64,000 nt of DNA from SW132 sp038150125 (GTDB lineage Bacteria > Bacteroidota > Rhodothermia > Balneolales > Balneolaceae), in contig NZ_JBBVMF010000022.1 in NCBI RefSeq assembly GCF_038150125.1, forward strand, positions 1 to 64,000, read 5' to 3'. A program made the translations under genes and the position numbers. Below are positions 63,839 through 64,000 of the stretch, one piece after another. The first letter of the stretch is position 1. Every line of letters begins with the position of its first letter. The notes beneath the pieces are model-generated. The model was not told the DNA's origin, made no database searches, and saw nothing but the letters and a program-made list of their open reading frames with translations.

Positions 63839-64000
63839 CCAAAAATTAAGTCAGGTTGAATTAGAATATGATTCATGGACGACTCATCCATTAACTTATT
63901 TTGGGGGTTGTACCTATAATGATTTGCTGGACTAAGTTGATATTAACTGAGCCTTGAAGCGCCTGTGCAGTTTCACGGCATCAGTTCGAACTAATTCTTA

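Overview
The window looks like a chromosome segment from a marine or halophilic member of the Balneolota/Rhodothermota side of the Bacteroidota superphylum. The pointers are a SusC/SusD pair, a SusR-like regulator with propeller, triple-Tyr and LuxR-type HTH regions, a C-terminal sorting tail with the NYPNPFNPTT motif, LptE behind a sigma-54 activator, and many TonB-type or barrel outer-membrane proteins. This assignment is inferred from protein style only; there is no rRNA and no intact tRNA here.

Layout. 1-7.8 kb: housekeeping genes (pyrD, pabB, a ChlI/MoxR-like ATPase, rpmE, an MBL hydrolase) set among intergenic repeats. 5.85-7.8 kb is gene-free and holds structured repeats: an ~85-bp hairpin element (six copies in all) and two GC-rich units with a 110-bp core that differ at one base. 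7.8-29 kb: a beta-1,3-glucan (laminarin) utilization locus, all on the plus strand. In order it has a TIM-barrel glycosidase fused to a barrel-like region, a glycan-binding lipoprotein, a GH16 lipoprotein, a GH149-type phosphorylase, a GH17 lipoprotein, a GH30 lipoprotein, an MFS transporter fused to a GH17 domain, two soluble GH17 proteins, a secreted protein with duplicated binding modules, a strong terminator, and the SusR-like regulator. The locus has no SusC/SusD. The inferred route is surface or periplasmic depolymerization by GH16, GH17 and GH30, inner-membrane uptake through the MFS-GH17 protein, and cytosolic processing by GH17 and GH149.

29-37 kb: a minus-strand sigma-54 activator/lptE/TPR operon, then a GH13_18 phosphorylase convergent with an M20-like/GpgS/HAD operon. 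The last group reads as a glucosylglycerate synthesis and breakdown locus. 37.6-41.1 kb: a tight four-gene operon of an ECF sigma factor, a membrane anti-sigma-like protein with a periplasmic glycogen-binding-like E-set domain, an outer-membrane barrel protein ending in a related E-set domain, and a secreted protein of unknown function. 41.2-41.7 kb: a decayed BNR-repeat pseudogene. 42-50 kb: SusC, SusD and a large intact BNR/sortilin-like protein. 50.5-64 kb: a heme-receptor-like TonB receptor, a DUF4382 lipoprotein, miaB, a double-FKBP lipoprotein, pyrE and a partner, pgpA, pgsA, cinA, an outer-membrane protein and ftsX.

The strongest candidates for something undescribed are the transporter-glycosidase fusion and the glycosidase-barrel fusion in a laminarin locus without SusC/D, the sigma/anti-sigma operon with glycogen-binding-like domains in two compartments, and the hairpin repeat family in the 5.85-7.8 kb gap.
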